Assembly (NCBI GenBank): GCA_026415435.1
Contig: JAOAHC010000046.1
Span: 1-32,777, forward strand
Length of the DNA: 32,777 nucleotides
Direction: 5' to 3'
Source: Clostridia bacterium
GTDB taxonomy: Bacteria > Bacillota > Clostridia > TANB77 > CAG-465
The notes beneath the pieces were generated by a model, which saw nothing but the letters and a program-made list of their open reading frames with translations, searched no databases and was not told the DNA's origin. The translations under genes and the position numbers were made by a program. This document shows positions 24,718-32,715 of this stretch, one piece after another; the first letter of the stretch is position 1; each line of letters starts with the position of its first letter.

Positions 24718-25743
24718 TTATTGAATTCCATTTAATATATTATTTCTTTGTGTTTGTTGAGCTGTTATTGATTGTTGAGCTCCAGATACAACATTTCCAT
24801 ATTTTTCTTGATTGTTATTTTCATATGTACTATTAGCATTTTCTATTACCGTTCTTGCATCAATAGTTAATCTTGTTGTAGCTTCAGCAATTATATTTGC
24901 ATTTGATTTCATCATATTAATTACTTGAGCATTTGGTTGATAATTTTCTATTGTTCTTGTCACAGAATTAGCAAAACTTTGGTATTTAACTATTAAATCA
25001 AATACTGTAGAAGCTATTTGTGTTTGATCTCCGCTAGTAAAAACTGCTGCATTATCAGTTATTATTTTATTTAAATAACCTTTTACTGTTTCATTAGAAG
25101 AATCTGCTATTTTAATTTGTGAAGATGGATCAGTATATTTAGTTGCATATACCTTAGATCCTTGATTTAGATATGAATCAACTACCGCACCATTTAATAA
25201 TAATCTTTCATCTTCAGTAAGTTTTATCCACATGGTTTGTCCTACTATCTTGTCTACTTGTTTTTGTGCAAGCACTATATAATCTGTACCATTTGGATAC
25301 ATTATACGTACGTCTACAAAATCACTCTCTAACAAATCACTAGGCATAAGTACTGTATTAACTTCTTGTTCTCTTACATCGGCAGCCATAATTTGGCTTG
25401 TCAACATATTAGAAGTAATTGGAGTATTAGCAGAAATATTATATTTTGCCACTTGTCCAATAGCCCCACTCATATCAACAGTACCAGTAGGTATTGTTGA
25501 TACGTTAACATTTTTTTCAACAATCATATCAGCTGTGATTGCTTCCCCTTGGAAGACATCTTTATTCAAAACAGCTACTTTTTTTGTATACTTTTCTATA
25601 TAATTTTTATTAGTACCTTCCTCATATGTTTTTATAGTTGAAGTAGCCCACCAAACGGTAAGACCAATTCCAATAGCTCCTATTACTAGACCTATCGCCA
25701 CACCTATATAAGTCCTTTGTCTAATTTGACCCATTCCTATCAT
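24718..25743 (-). CDS. cpaB: CpaB/RcpC-like pilus assembly protein (SAF domain)
   Basis: 341 residues, ATG at 25743 with SD GGAGG at 10 bases. One N-terminal membrane helix (about 11-33) is followed outside by an SAF domain (about 54-117: VAVLNKDVFQGEAITADMIV ... YNISANTPITSNML), then an RcpC-like beta domain (about 127-205: FVDVRIMYPNGTDYIVLAQK) and a Gln/Asn-rich helical tail. In diderms CpaB works with the CpaC secretin; no secretin is present here, as expected for a single-membrane cell, so it may instead guide the fibre through the wall. It is the first gene of the pilus operon, behind a promoter at 25797-25825 and a 5'-leader hairpin. Confidence 0.88.
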   Translation of the reverse strand: MIGMGQIRQRTYIGVAIGLVIGAIGIGLTVWWATSTIKTYEEGTNKNYIEKYTKKVAVLNKDVFQGEAITADMIVEKNVNVSTIPTGTVDMSGAIGQVAKYNISANTPITSNMLTSQIMAADVREQEVNTVLMPSDLLESDFVDVRIMYPNGTDYIVLAQKQVDKIVGQTMWIKLTEDERLLLNGAVVDSYLNQGSKVYATKYTDPSSQIKIADSSNETVKGYLNKIITDNAAVFTSGDQTQIASTVFDLIVKYQSFANSVTRTIENYQPNAQVINMMKSNANIIAEATTRLTIDARTVIENANSTYENNNQEKYGNVVSGAQQSITAQQTQRNNILNGIQ

Positions 25744-25765
25744 ATGTTAACAACCTCCAAAATTT

Positions 25766-25782
25766 GAGTATTTATAATACTC
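25766..25782 (-). promoter_or_regulatory. Small hairpin in the cpaB leader
   Basis: GAGTATT (25766-25772) and AATACTC (25776-25782) form a perfect 7-bp stem with a 3-base loop, a few bases upstream of the GGAGG SD of cpaB. It lies within the predicted 5' untranslated leader and could influence translation or mRNA stability. Confidence 0.4.
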
Positions 25783-25796
25783 CATTATATAGATAA

Positions 25797-25825
25797 ATAA
25801 TACTATATCAGTCGAATTTTTTCAA
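25797..25825 (-). promoter_or_regulatory. Predicted sigma-A promoter of the pilus operon
   Basis: On the minus strand TTGAAA (25820-25825), 17 bases, then TATTAT (25797-25802), about 54 bases before the cpaB ATG. The 10-mer TATATCAGTC lies in its spacer (25804-25813) and again at 25919-25928 beyond the 19-bp inverted repeat, so it could be an operator half. It is the best promoter candidate for the 12-gene operon. Confidence 0.65.
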
Positions 25826-25871
25826 GTTAATTTTTCATATTTTTTTCTAATAAAGAAATTGAAAGAATTAT

Positions 25872-25914
25872 GAAATAGAACTGTAATGTTTTTGTAACAT
25901 TACAGTTCTATTTC
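25872..25914. repeat. Perfect 19-bp inverted repeat between dac and cpaB
   Basis: Bases 25872-25890 (GAAATAGAACTGTAATGTT) and 25896-25914 are perfect reverse complements around the 5-base loop TTTGT. Neither strand has a T run next to it, so it is not a textbook terminator, although it lies after dac (stop at 26019) and before the pilus promoter. No transposon ends were seen around it. Confidence 0.8.
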
Positions 25915-26018
25915 GCTATATATCAGTCATTCAATATTACTCATTTATTTTAAAATATACTAATCTTATTTTATATTTCATCTGACTATTCTATGAGTAT
26001 TTATCAATATTATTGCTT

Positions 26019-27269
26019 CTATATCTTCATAATATATTTTTTTATCATAAATCCATAATAATCCATAAGTTTTGATTTTTCTATCTTCTCAGTTACGTAT
26101 AGATCACTTTGCCCAACTGTTTCTCCAGTTTTTTTATTTTTTATATATATTTTACCAACAATTGAATCTTTTTCAATAGGAGCCTTTAAATCATCTATGT
26201 ATTCTACAGTTTGAGTTGTTTCAATATCACTTCCTTTAGATATAAGGATGGATAAATTAGAAATATTTTTAATTTCAATTTTTGCATTTACATGTTTATT
26301 TATAGATATATTCTCTATAACTGTATTTGTACTACAGATATTTTTCACTTGATAATTTGAAAAGGCATAATCTAAAAGCTGTTTTGTTTCCTCGTTTCTT
26401 ATATCTCCAGTTGGTGCTTTCATAACAACAGCAATAAACATTGAATTTTCTTTTTTAGCTACTGCTGACAAATTAAATCCAGCAAGTGAAGTTGATCCAG
26501 TTTTAAGACCTATTGCTCCGTCATAGAAACGTATAAGTTTATTAGTATTTGTAAGTCCAAATGTTCCTCCCCTTATACTGTCCATCCATATAGAAGTATA
26601 TTTAAAGATATCCGGATGTTTATTTATAAGTTCTCTACTCATTAAAGCAATATCATATGCAGAAGTAACATGACCATCTTGATCTAATCCATGACAATTT
26701 AAAAATGTAGTGTCGTTCATACCTAATTCTTTGGCTTTTGCATTCATCATTTTAACAAAATTTTGTTCGCTTCCACCAATCATTTCAGCCATTGCAGTAG
26801 TAACATCATTAGCACTAGCCACAGCTATACATTTTACTGCTTCATCTATTGTCAATTTTTCTCCTTCTCTAAACCATATTTGTGATCCACCAAGTTTTGA
26901 TGCGGTTGCACTACACGTAACAGTATCAGTATATTTTAGCCTGCCCCCATCTATTTGTTCCATTATTAATATAAGAGACATTACTTTAGTAACTGATGCT
27001 GGAAGTAGCTTTTCATGCTCATTCTTAGCATAAATTACTTTTCCTGTAACAGGTTCCATTAGAACTTGAGCCACAGATTTAAAATTAAATTCTGGAACTA
27101 TATCTGCATTTGCATCTGTAGATATACTACTTTGATCTGCAGGTTTATATGTAGAACTACTAACTGGATAAATGTAGCTTTGGGCATATACATTTACAAA
27201 AGCAAAAATAACAAAAACAGTTATTATAGTAAATGTACAAAGAAACTTTAATTTTTTATTCATAAACAT
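26019..27269 (-). CDS. D-alanyl-D-alanine carboxypeptidase (penicillin-binding protein)
   Basis: 416 residues, ATG at 27269 just after GGTGAT. A signal peptide (1-29, ending VYA) targets it outside the membrane, where it trims the terminal D-Ala of peptidoglycan stem peptides. The serine-peptidase S11 motifs are complete: S92-V-T-K95, S152-A-N154 and K256-T-G258. The C-terminal part (about 300-400) is the PBP5-type beta domain, ending in a short basic amphipathic stretch (YYGFMIKKYIMKI) that fits membrane anchoring. It is a stand-alone gene of DacF/DacB type. A TATAAT box at 27293-27298 suggests its own promoter, but no clear -35 was found. Confidence 0.93.
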   Translation of the reverse strand: MFMNKKLKFLCTFTIITVFVIFAFVNVYAQSYIYPVSSSTYKPADQSSISTDANADIVPEFNFKSVAQVLMEPVTGKVIYAKNEHEKLLPASVTKVMSLILIMEQIDGGRLKYTDTVTCSATASKLGGSQIWFREGEKLTIDEAVKCIAVASANDVTTAMAEMIGGSEQNFVKMMNAKAKELGMNDTTFLNCHGLDQDGHVTSAYDIALMSRELINKHPDIFKYTSIWMDSIRGGTFGLTNTNKLIRFYDGAIGLKTGSTSLAGFNLSAVAKKENSMFIAVVMKAPTGDIRNEETKQLLDYAFSNYQVKNICSTNTVIENISINKHVNAKIEIKNISNLSILISKGSDIETTQTVEYIDDLKAPIEKDSIVGKIYIKNKKTGETVGQSDLYVTEKIEKSKLMDYYGFMIKKYIMKI

Positions 27270-27379
27270 AAAATCACCTTTATTTTCTGTACATTATATT
27301 ACCCTAAAATACTTTTTATGAATGTATTTTTTATTGTAAGGATATTTTATATTGAACAAGTTATTAATTACACATTATA

Positions 27380-27413
27380 GTATAAAAAAACAGGGAGAAA
27401 AATCCCCTGTTTT
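27380..27413 (-). terminator. Rho-independent terminator after the 108-residue gene
   Basis: A perfect 9-bp stem pairs 27387-27395 (AAAACAGGG) with 27405-27413 (CCCTGTTTT) around a 9-base loop. On the minus strand it runs into a stretch of seven T. It starts 18 bases after the stop codon at 27431. Confidence 0.9.
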
Positions 27414-27430
27414 AAAAGCACGCCTATGCT

Positions 27431-27757
27431 TTATATATATTCATTCATTTCCTTCAGAAGCCCTTGTACAATTTCCCACTCTTCTTCTGAAACACTTTGT
27501 TCGTTGTTCACTTTATTCACAACCTCCAGCAAAAATATAAAAGCTTCTTTTGCGCAGATCAAAAGTGTATCACTAAATCTTTCTTTAATTGAATCCATTT
27601 CTTCTATGGTATCCTTTAATTTTTCAGCCATTCCAGACAATGAAGAAATACCTGCTACAACATCAGTAAATGGTCTTTTTTCTTCCAGCATATTAACAAC
27701 TGAGCTCAAAGATCCAACTACCTCAACAACTTTTCCTCTTAATTCTGAGTTTACCAT
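27431..27757 (-). CDS. Hypothetical small helical protein
   Basis: 108 residues, ATG at 27757 placed 8 bases after GGAGG; a GTG at 27772 overlaps that SD and is unlikely. The protein has no membrane segment, signal peptide or cysteine cluster (a single Cys). It is almost entirely predicted helix, with a central heptad-like stretch (KLKDTIEEMDSIKERF) and an acidic C-terminus, which suggests a small cytoplasmic helical bundle or coiled coil. I do not recognise a family. It has a near-perfect promoter and a strong terminator of its own, so it is expressed alone and probably well. Confidence 0.75.
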   Translation of the reverse strand: MVNSELRGKVVEVVGSLSSVVNMLEEKRPFTDVVAGISSLSGMAEKLKDTIEEMDSIKERFSDTLLICAKEAFIFLLEVVNKVNNEQSVSEEEWEIVQGLLKEMNEYI

Positions 27758-27805
27758 AAAAAATACCTCCACTTGTTTATATTTTTTTATTTGTTACTTG
27801 TACAT

Positions 27806-27833
27806 ATTATATCACAAAAAAGAATTATGTCAA
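27806..27833 (-). promoter_or_regulatory. Strong promoter of the 108-residue gene
   Basis: On the minus strand TTGACA (27828-27833), 16 bases, then TATAAT (27806-27811), with the extended -10 TG-A-TATAAT. Both hexamers are perfect consensus. It lies about 50 bases before the ATG at 27757. Confidence 0.88.
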
Positions 27834-27857
27834 TAGTTTTTGTCGTTTTTTGTAAAA

Positions 27858-27888
27858 ACATGTAAGAATATTGAATATTTTTACATGT
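27858..27888 (-). terminator. 31-base near-palindrome after the CDF gene
   Basis: The arms 27858-27872 and 27874-27888 are reverse complements except for one position. On the minus strand ACATGTAAAAATATT ... TACATGT is followed by TTTTAC. It lies 41 bases after the CDF stop codon and 24 bases upstream of the promoter at 27806-27833, so it may be an AT-rich terminator or a dyad operator of the next gene. Confidence 0.5.
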
Positions 27889-27929
27889 AAACCTTATTGA
27901 TTTGGGAAATAATAACAATTTTTAATTTA

Positions 27930-28787
27930 TTAACATGGATTAATATGAACAATAGTATCTTGCACATTTTCTATGCCGTTTATGCTACTTCTTACTATTC
28001 CTGCAATTTTATGACTTTCATTTACAGTCATATTCCCATCAACAGATACTTTAATTACAACCAAAAATTTATACCCTGTAGGTTTTGCTGTAATATCATC
28101 AATATGATCGATCCCATCTATTTCCAAAACAATGTCTGTTATTTTTTGGTTTAAACTAAAGTCTATTCCTGTATCCATAAGTACATAATACGCTATCTTA
28201 AAGAGTTTAGCTCCGGTATACATTATCCAAGCAGCTATTATTATACCAACTAAACTATCAAACCAAAAAATATTTAACTCACTAAGTAATATACTAATTA
28301 ATGTACCTGATGTAAGTATAACATCATTTCTATGATCTTCTGAATTAGCTATAACTAATATGTTATTATATTTTTTTCCAACATATTTTGTATATACAAA
28401 TAATATTGCTTTTATTACTATAGTAACAATTCCAACTATAATTAGCCATTTACTATATATCAAATGAGTATTATTTAGATATGCGTTAATGCTTCTACCC
28501 ATTATATTTATGGCAATTATAATCAAAGATAATCCTATTAACATAGAAAAAATATATTCAGATTTACCATGTCCATAAGGATGAAAGCTGTCTTTTGGTT
28601 TACTAGATATTTTATTTCCAATGTATGTCATAAGCGAAGAAAACACATCTCCTACACTATTAAATCCATCCGCAAGCATGGATTGGCTATTAGAAGTAAT
28701 ACCTACTATTAATTTAATAACTGATAAAAATAAATTAGCGACTATACCTAATACTGCTATATTTTTAGTTTTTTTATATCTATCCAA
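27930..28787 (-). CDS. Cation diffusion facilitator, probably Mn2+ efflux
   Basis: 285 residues from a TTG at 28787 with GGAG 9 bases upstream; an ATG at 28802 would add MELKI but has no good SD. It is a CDF transporter with about six membrane helices (residues 10-200) and a C-terminal cytoplasmic domain (200-285: DITAKPTGYKFLVVIKVSVDG). The TM2 site reads ADGFNSVGD (N43 and D47), the TM5 site EDHRND (D151 and D155). That N-D/D-D set matches the pattern reported for Mn2+-exporting CDFs such as MntE, rather than the D-D/H-D set of Zn2+/Fe2+ exporters. The conserved FHPYGHGKSEY loop is present. Mn2+ as substrate is inference. It would use the proton gradient to export metal. Confidence 0.88.
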   Translation of the reverse strand: MDRYKKTKNIAVLGIVANLFLSVIKLIVGITSNSQSMLADGFNSVGDVFSSLMTYIGNKISSKPKDSFHPYGHGKSEYIFSMLIGLSLIIIAINIMGRSINAYLNNTHLIYSKWLIIVGIVTIVIKAILFVYTKYVGKKYNNILVIANSEDHRNDVILTSGTLISILLSELNIFWFDSLVGIIIAAWIMYTGAKLFKIAYYVLMDTGIDFSLNQKITDIVLEIDGIDHIDDITAKPTGYKFLVVIKVSVDGNMTVNESHKIAGIVRSSINGIENVQDTIVHINPC

Positions 28788-28804
28788 TATTTTCAACTCC
28801 ATAT

Positions 28805-28847
28805 AAATAAAATATCCCTCTTTATATTAACTACATCAGAGGGATAT
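28805..28847 (-). terminator. Likely terminator after htrA
   Basis: A perfect 9-bp stem pairs 28812-28820 (ATATCCCTC) with 28839-28847 (GAGGGATAT) around an 18-base loop, 27 bases after the htrA stop. On the minus strand it continues TTTATTTAT. The loop is long and the T tract interrupted, so it may leak into the CDF gene. Confidence 0.55.
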
Positions 28848-28874
28848 GGCTTAAACTAAACTTATTATTTTATA

Positions 28875-30026
28875 CTACTCAACACTTGTATCTTCTTCTA
28901 ATGTTACAGTTATATCCACATAACCACTCTTTCTATATACTTTTAAAGATACCGTATCTCCTACTTTTTTATCATTTTTTAAGGCATTTAATTCATTCAT
29001 TGTTTTTATAGCCTTACCATTAAATTCAGTTATAACATCACCTTTTTTAAGACCTGATTTTTGTGCTGGAGTATTTGGATTAATTTCCGAAATATATACT
29101 CCCTCAACCAAGTTATATTTTTTAGCTATTTCTTTATCAAGATCAAAACCTGATATCCCAATATATGGTCTAGAAATTTTTTTGTTTGTTATCAATTGGC
29201 TTATTATAGGTAGCGCTTCATCCACAGGTATAGCAAATCCTAATCCTTCTACACCTTGATCACTTATTTTAATCGTATTAATTCCTATTACTTCACCTTT
29301 TGAATTAACTAAAGCTCCACCACTATTACCTGGATTTATCGCAGCATCTGTTTGAATTAAGTTATACGTTCTTCCTTCTGTAGTTATCTTTCTATTTACA
29401 GCTGATATATATCCACCTGTAATCGTACTTGCTAATTCTTCGCCTAAAGGATTTCCTATTGCTACTGCAATTTCACCGACTTTAACATCACTAGATTTAC
29501 CGAATTTAGCCTTAGTTAGTCCTTTTTTGTCTATCTTTAATACTGCTAAATCCGTTACTTTATCCCCACCAACTATAGTTGCAGGAATTTCTTCATTACT
29601 ATTAGGAAGTGTAACAGTTATTGTAGCCATAGAATTCGAAAGTGCAGAGGATATTACATGATAATTTGTTATTATATATCCATCGTCACTGTATATTATT
29701 CCTGAACCTTCACTACCTGAATCTTGTAAAATTCCAAATACTCCTTGAGTAACAAATTCTACCTTTACAAATACAATAGAAGGTCCCACTTCTTGAGCTA
29801 TAGCTACTACTGGATTTTCCACTTGTGAAATTTCGTACTTGGTTTCTGATCTATTTATATTATTAGTATTATTTGCCCCATTTTCTTGAGATGTATATCC
29901 ATATTTATTATTTAATATAACATACGTAGAAGTACTACCAAAAAATCCACTTATTAATCCTACTATTATTATGATAGCTATTAATGGTGTTTTACTTTTT
30001 TCTTTAACAAATATTTTTTCATTCAT
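28875..30026 (-). CDS. htrA: HtrA/DegP-type serine protease
   Basis: 383 residues from the ATG at 30026, which has a good SD (AAGGAG, 10 bases). A longer frame from 30068 would overlap the previous gene and lacks an SD. One membrane helix (about 14-38) anchors it outside the cell, where it degrades or refolds damaged exported proteins. The trypsin-like catalytic triad is clear: H123 in TNYHV, D159 in VTDLAVLK, S235 in GNSGGAL. A single PDZ domain follows (about 285-375: RPYIGISGFDL, GLKKGDVITEFNGKAI). This is the standard Gram-positive HtrA layout. It lies 19 bases after the flavoprotein gene, so is probably co-transcribed with it. Confidence 0.94.
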   Translation of the reverse strand: MNEKIFVKEKSKTPLIAIIIIVGLISGFFGSTSTYVILNNKYGYTSQENGANNTNNINRSETKYEISQVENPVVAIAQEVGPSIVFVKVEFVTQGVFGILQDSGSEGSGIIYSDDGYIITNYHVISSALSNSMATITVTLPNSNEEIPATIVGGDKVTDLAVLKIDKKGLTKAKFGKSSDVKVGEIAVAIGNPLGEELASTITGGYISAVNRKITTEGRTYNLIQTDAAINPGNSGGALVNSKGEVIGINTIKISDQGVEGLGFAIPVDEALPIISQLITNKKISRPYIGISGFDLDKEIAKKYNLVEGVYISEINPNTPAQKSGLKKGDVITEFNGKAIKTMNELNALKNDKKVGDTVSLKVYRKSGYVDITVTLEEDTSVE

Positions 30027-30045
30027 ATATCTATCACTCCTTATT

Positions 30046-31290
30046 TTAATTACTATTTCCTGCTGCATATGCAGTTGAAAATGCTATTTGTAAATTATAT
30101 CCTCCTGTATATGCATCAATGTCTAAAACTTCTCCAATAAAATATAATCCTTTAACAATCTTTGATTCCATAGTTTTTGGATCTATCTGGTTTGTTACAA
30201 TTCCACCACAAGATATTATGGCTGCTTCAATAGACATAAATTCTTTTACATAGATATCCAAACCTTTTATAGCTTTAATTAAATTATGTCTTTCTGTCTT
30301 AGTTATTTGATGAACTTTTTTCAATCCATCTATTTGCGATAATTCAATAATAACTGGTATAAGTTTTTGAGGAAGCAAGTCATCTAAGCTATTTCTAAAT
30401 TCTTTATTAGAATATTTATCAAAATCCTTACAAATTCTCCTATCTAATGTTTCAAAATCAAGAGCAGGCTTTAGATCTATACTTACAATTACTTCTTTAT
30501 TTTTTAATTTTTCATATATATTACTAATTCTATTTAGTTTACTACTAGCACTCAATATTACTGGTCCAGTAAGACCAAAATGTGCAAAAAGCAGTTCGCC
30601 AAAATCATTATACAATATTTTTCCACCTTTTTCAATAATCTTTACAGAAATATTCTTTAATGTTAAACCTTGTAATTTTGAACAAATATCTCCGTAACAC
30701 TTAAGTGGTACAAGCCCTCCGATAACATCGGTTACAGTGTGTCCAAGTTTACTAGCGAGTATATATCCATCTCCAGAACTACCTGTTTTAGAATAGCTTT
30801 TTCCTCCAGTTGCAATAATACATTTATCACAATCAATTTGCTTTTTATCTTGAGTAATTACAGCCTTAATTTCTCCTTCACTTATTATAATGTCACTAAC
30901 TATTGAATTATACATGATCTTTACATTGTTTCTATTTAATTCACGAATCATTGCACTTACAACTTCATTTGCATCATCACTTAACGGAAAAATTCTTCCT
31001 CCTCTTTCAACTTTAGTTTTCACTCCTAAATCATTGAAAAATTTAACTACATCTTTGTTATCAAAATTGCTAAATGAACTTCGCATAAACTTAGAATTTT
31101 GAACTATGTTATTTTCAAAAACTTCACCGTCCCCTTCAAAAGTTAAATTACATCTTCCCTTACCTGTTATTCTAAGCTTATTTCCCAAACTACCTGTTTT
31201 CTCAATAAGAGTAACTGAATTTCCTTTTCTTGCAGAAACAATAGCAGCAAGCATTCCTGATGCCCCTCCACCAACTACTACAACCTTCAT
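30046..31290 (-). CDS. BaiN/HI0933-family NAD(P)/FAD-dependent oxidoreductase
   Basis: 414 residues. The N-terminal FAD-binding fingerprint VVVGGGASGMLAA (G7-x-G-x-x-G12) is followed by LIEKTGSLGNKLRITGKGRCN, the mark of the HI0933/YhiN (PF03486) family; the C-terminus has DAYTGGYNLQIAFSTAYAAG, closing the FAD site. Members include BaiN, reported as a flavoprotein in bile acid reduction, but most have no proven substrate, and nothing here (no other bai genes) indicates bile acid work. Its ATG overlaps the TGA of the upstream gene (ATGA), so translation is coupled to the methionine gamma-lyase-like enzyme. Confidence 0.9.
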   Translation of the reverse strand: MKVVVVGGGASGMLAAIVSARKGNSVTLIEKTGSLGNKLRITGKGRCNLTFEGDGEVFENNIVQNSKFMRSSFSNFDNKDVVKFFNDLGVKTKVERGGRIFPLSDDANEVVSAMIRELNRNNVKIMYNSIVSDIIISEGEIKAVITQDKKQIDCDKCIIATGGKSYSKTGSSGDGYILASKLGHTVTDVIGGLVPLKCYGDICSKLQGLTLKNISVKIIEKGGKILYNDFGELLFAHFGLTGPVILSASSKLNRISNIYEKLKNKEVIVSIDLKPALDFETLDRRICKDFDKYSNKEFRNSLDDLLPQKLIPVIIELSQIDGLKKVHQITKTERHNLIKAIKGLDIYVKEFMSIEAAIISCGGIVTNQIDPKTMESKIVKGLYFIGEVLDIDAYTGGYNLQIAFSTAYAAGNSN

Positions 31291-32558
31291 ATTTTCTCAC
31301 CCTTAATCATACCATCAGTTGCAATACATACCGCAAGTTTTGCAGACTCATATGTAAGACCTCCTTGCATATATGCAACATAAGGATCCCTAATAGGACT
31401 ATCTGCCGAAAACTCTATAGAAGCTCCTTCTATAAATGTTCCAGCTGCCATTATAACTTTATCTGAATACCCAGGCATATCCCATGGATATGGTGTAACA
31501 TGACTATCTACAGGGCTTGCATGTTGTACCCCTTGTATGAATTTAACTAAATCTTCTTTATTGCCTAGCTTCACTGCTTGAATTATATCTGAGCGTTTTT
31601 CAAAACTATTAGGATATGTCTCATATCCTAGTTTTTCTAACAAAGATGCTGAAAATATAGCTGTTTTCAGCGCATTAGCTACAGTGCTTGGAGCCATAAA
31701 AAGACCTTGCAATATATTTCTATTTTGTCCCATAGTAGCACCACACTCTTTTCCTATACCTGGACATGTTAATCTCTGTGCACATAACTCTATATAATCT
31801 TTTTTTCCTACTATATAAGCGCCTGTTTCACATAATCCTCCTCCTATATTTTTTATAAGGCTACCACAAGCAAGATCAGCTCCTACTTCAGTTGGTTCCG
31901 TATCTTCTACAAATTCTCCATAACAGTTATCGACTAATATAATAATTGAACTATCTATTGTTTTAATGTATTCTACAACTTCTTTTATATCAGATATATA
32001 AAGTGATTTTCTTAAAGCATATCCTTTTGACCTTTGAATATGTACTACTTTAACTTTAGTCGATTTTAAACACTCTCCAATACTATCAAAATCAAATTCT
32101 CCATTTTCCAATAAATCTATTTGCTTATAATTTACACCATAATTCTTTAATGATAGTTCGTTTGGTTCAATTCCTATAACCTCGCAAAGTGTATCATATG
32201 GCTTGCCTGTTATAGCAAGTAAAGTGTCGTTTTGCCTTAAAAGAGCGTACATAGCCGTTGCTATGGCATGCGTACCATTGACAAATTGTACTCTAACAAG
32301 GGAATCCTCTGCCCCAAAAACCTCAGCATAAATTTTTTCAATAGTTTCTCTACCTATATCATTATATCCATACCCTGTAGTTTTACCAAAATGAACTTGA
32401 GAAATATTATTTGCTTTAAATGATTTTAATACCTTTGCTTGATTATATAAACAAACTTCATTTAATTCATTAAACAGCTCTTGTATTTCTTCTTCACTTT
32501 CTTTTGCAATCATTTCTACGTTTTTTGATATATTAAACATTTCATATGCATTTTTCAT
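31287..32558 (-). CDS. Methionine gamma-lyase-like PLP enzyme (YnbB family)
   Basis: 423 residues from the ATG at 32558; a GTG at 32567 lies only 2 bases after the AAAGGA SD and is unlikely. It belongs to the PF06838 family, often annotated as aluminium resistance protein, with the fold of Cys/Met-metabolism PLP enzymes. Visible: HFGKTTGYGYNDIGRE (56-71), FVNGTHAI (92-99), the cofactor aspartate in VDNCYGEF (D210) and the PLP lysine K236 in SLIKNIGGG. The length is usual for the family. The biochemical substrate of these proteins is not well established. It is the first gene of a run with the flavoprotein and HtrA. Confidence 0.88.
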   Translation of the reverse strand: MKNAYEMFNISKNVEMIAKESEEEIQELFNELNEVCLYNQAKVLKSFKANNISQVHFGKTTGYGYNDIGRETIEKIYAEVFGAEDSLVRVQFVNGTHAIATAMYALLRQNDTLLAITGKPYDTLCEVIGIEPNELSLKNYGVNYKQIDLLENGEFDFDSIGECLKSTKVKVVHIQRSKGYALRKSLYISDIKEVVEYIKTIDSSIIILVDNCYGEFVEDTEPTEVGADLACGSLIKNIGGGLCETGAYIVGKKDYIELCAQRLTCPGIGKECGATMGQNRNILQGLFMAPSTVANALKTAIFSASLLEKLGYETYPNSFEKRSDIIQAVKLGNKEDLVKFIQGVQHASPVDSHVTPYPWDMPGYSDKVIMAAGTFIEGASIEFSADSPIRDPYVAYMQGGLTYESAKLAVCIATDGMIKGEKI

Positions 32559-32578
32559 TATTATCACATTCCTTTTAT

Positions 32579-32590
32579 ATTATTATATCA
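32579..32590 (-). promoter_or_regulatory. Possible extended -10 promoter element
   Basis: On the minus strand TGATATAAT (TATAAT at 32582-32587) is an extended -10 element, without a convincing -35. It is only about 24 bases before the ATG at 32558, which would give a very short leader, so the call is weak. Confidence 0.3.
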
Positions 32591-32715
32591 TAGTAAATCC
32601 AAAACTAAAAGATTGAAAGTAAAATTTTTCTTTAATACTGTAGGTTTGTCAATCATATGTCACACTTTATTTTAAAATATATAGTTTGAATACCATGATA
32701 TACTTAGCGTGAACT

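Noticed and set aside
30027..30068. Longer start for the HtrA protein (14 extra residues)
   Set aside because: It lacks an SD and overlaps the flavoprotein gene, while the ATG at 30026 has AAGGAG at a good distance.
30046..31290. Bile acid dehydroxylation gene (baiN) in the strict sense
   Set aside because: The family match is good, but no other bai gene is present and most members of the family are uncharacterised.
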